Assembly: GCA_019137115.1 (NCBI GenBank)
Contig: JAGVSV010000310.1
Location: forward strand, 1-6,440
Direction of reading: 5' to 3'
Length of the DNA: 6,440 nt
DNA from: Bacillota bacterium
GTDB taxonomy: Bacteria > Bacillota > Clostridia > Christensenellales > Aristaeellaceae
Shown: positions 6,114 to 6,440 of the stretch, one piece after another
Position numbering within the stretch: position 1 is the first letter of the stretch
How the letters are laid out: each line of letters opens with the position of its first letter
Position numbers and translations under genes: made by a program
Notes under the pieces: model-generated
Database searches by the model: none
Seen by the model: only the letters and a program-made list of their open reading frames with translations
What the model was told of the DNA's origin: nothing

Positions 6114-6165
6114 CTTGCGCAAACCCGCGCGCTGGGCGACTTGCGCAAACCCGCGCGCTGGGCGA
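6114..6165 (+). repeat. Perfect 26-bp tandem duplication inside iolD
   Basis: Positions 6114-6139 and 6140-6165 are identical over 26 bp, each beginning CTTGCGCAAACC and ending GCTGGGCGA, with no base between copies. Removing one copy restores QTRALG-EINHF, the expected conserved sequence, so one copy is extra. The length of 26 shifts the frame by two bases, and the unrepaired frame stops at 6324-6326. Confidence 0.95.
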
Positions 6166-6440
6166 GATCAACCACTTCATGCAGCCCGATGACATCGCGG
6201 TGGGCTCTGCCGGCAGCCTGCCGGGCGACATGCAGCGCCTGTGGCGCACGCGCAAGCGGGACACCTATCACATGGAATACGGATTTTCCAATATGGGGTA
6301 TGAGATCAACGGCGCGGTGGGCGTGAAAATGGCCTGCCCGGAGCAGGAGGTGTACGCGTTCTTTGGCGACGGCACCTACCTGATGGCGCACAGCGAGATG
6401 GTCACCGCGCTGCAGGAAAACCTGCGCGTGCATTTCTGCC

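Larger units (their letters stand above)
5052..6440 (+). pseudogene. iolD: 3D-(3,5/4)-trihydroxycyclohexane-1,2-dione hydrolase (IolD), frame-disrupted three times and cut by the window edge
   Basis: IolD is a thiamine-diphosphate enzyme that opens the inositol-derived ring to 5-deoxy-glucuronate. GTG 5052 follows the iolB stop directly, with AGGTGG (5041-5046) as ribosome site. Frame A (5052-5513) starts MKRIRLTMAQALVRFLDSQY and includes FLQGKNEQNMA with the conserved ThDP-activating E65. Its family-like match stops at HYWD, and the frame hits TGA at 5526-5528. Frame B (about 5516-5827) continues LRVLTDPADTGAV to QAGKGVLPWD. The family match then returns to the first frame (about 5832-6139), DLIIAVGTRLTDFTT to QTRALG. 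A 26-bp duplication shifts the frame again, and 6155-6440 reads EINHFMQPDD, then SLPGDMQRLW, YGFSNMGYE and the ThDP motif GDGTYLMAHSE. The full enzyme is about 640 residues, so the C-terminus lies outside. Family identity is certain. Whether it is a real pseudogene or an assembly artefact is not. Confidence 0.88.

Noticed and set aside
5490..6170. Programmed ribosomal frameshifting in iolD
   Set aside because: No slippery heptamer is seen at the joins, family residues are actually missing at two of them, and the third is an exact tandem duplication; these are indels.
1..6440. CRISPR arrays, insertion sequences, tRNA or rRNA genes, attachment sites
   Set aside because: No spaced direct repeats, transposase frames, terminal inverted repeats or RNA gene signatures were seen; the only notable direct repeat is the 26-bp duplication.

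Overview
This GC-rich window looks like the chromosome of a high-GC, low-order Gram-positive bacterium, most likely Bacillota/Clostridia. The reasons are strong AGGAGG-type ribosome sites, sigma-A-like promoters, GTG starts, a Clostridia-style CorA N-terminus and a compact myo-inositol (iol) operon. The assignment is an inference from style, not from a marker gene.

Layout. (1) Positions 1-841, minus strand: the N-terminal 280 residues of a uroporphyrinogen-decarboxylase-superfamily protein, of the MtaA/CmuA-like methyltransferase type rather than an obvious heme enzyme. It runs off the left edge. (2) Positions 842-1129: a divergent regulatory region. It holds a near-perfect plus-strand sigma-A promoter (TTGACA-17-TACAAT), two overlapping perfect 16-bp palindromes at its start point, a roughly 175-nt leader with a possible 27-codon ORF, and a strong intrinsic terminator whose T-tract directly abuts the next start codon. 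(3) Positions 1130-2062: a CorA-family divalent cation channel with a GTG start. (4) Positions 2063-2178: a hairpin after corA, an extended -10 promoter nested in it, and two small inverted repeats leading into the iol operon. (5) Positions 2179-6440: iolC, iolG, iolB and iolD, all on the plus strand and tightly spaced, with iolD running off the right edge.

The iol genes encode steps of myo-inositol catabolism. IolG oxidises myo-inositol to scyllo-inosose. IolE, not in the window, dehydrates it. IolD hydrolyses the trione ring, IolB isomerises 5-deoxy-glucuronate, and IolC phosphorylates the resulting keto acid before IolJ-type cleavage, also not in the window.

The most striking observation is that iolD as given cannot be read as one protein. 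It carries three separate lesions within about 650 bp: two apparent internal deletions (near 5513-5518 and 5825-5835) and a perfect 26-bp tandem duplication (6114-6165). Coding quality is otherwise excellent on both sides of each. This means either very recent pseudogenisation or assembly/sequencing error. The second most interesting region is the corA leader, which has the architecture of a transcription attenuator. I see no CRISPR array, insertion sequence, tRNA or rRNA, and no clear previously undescribed system.
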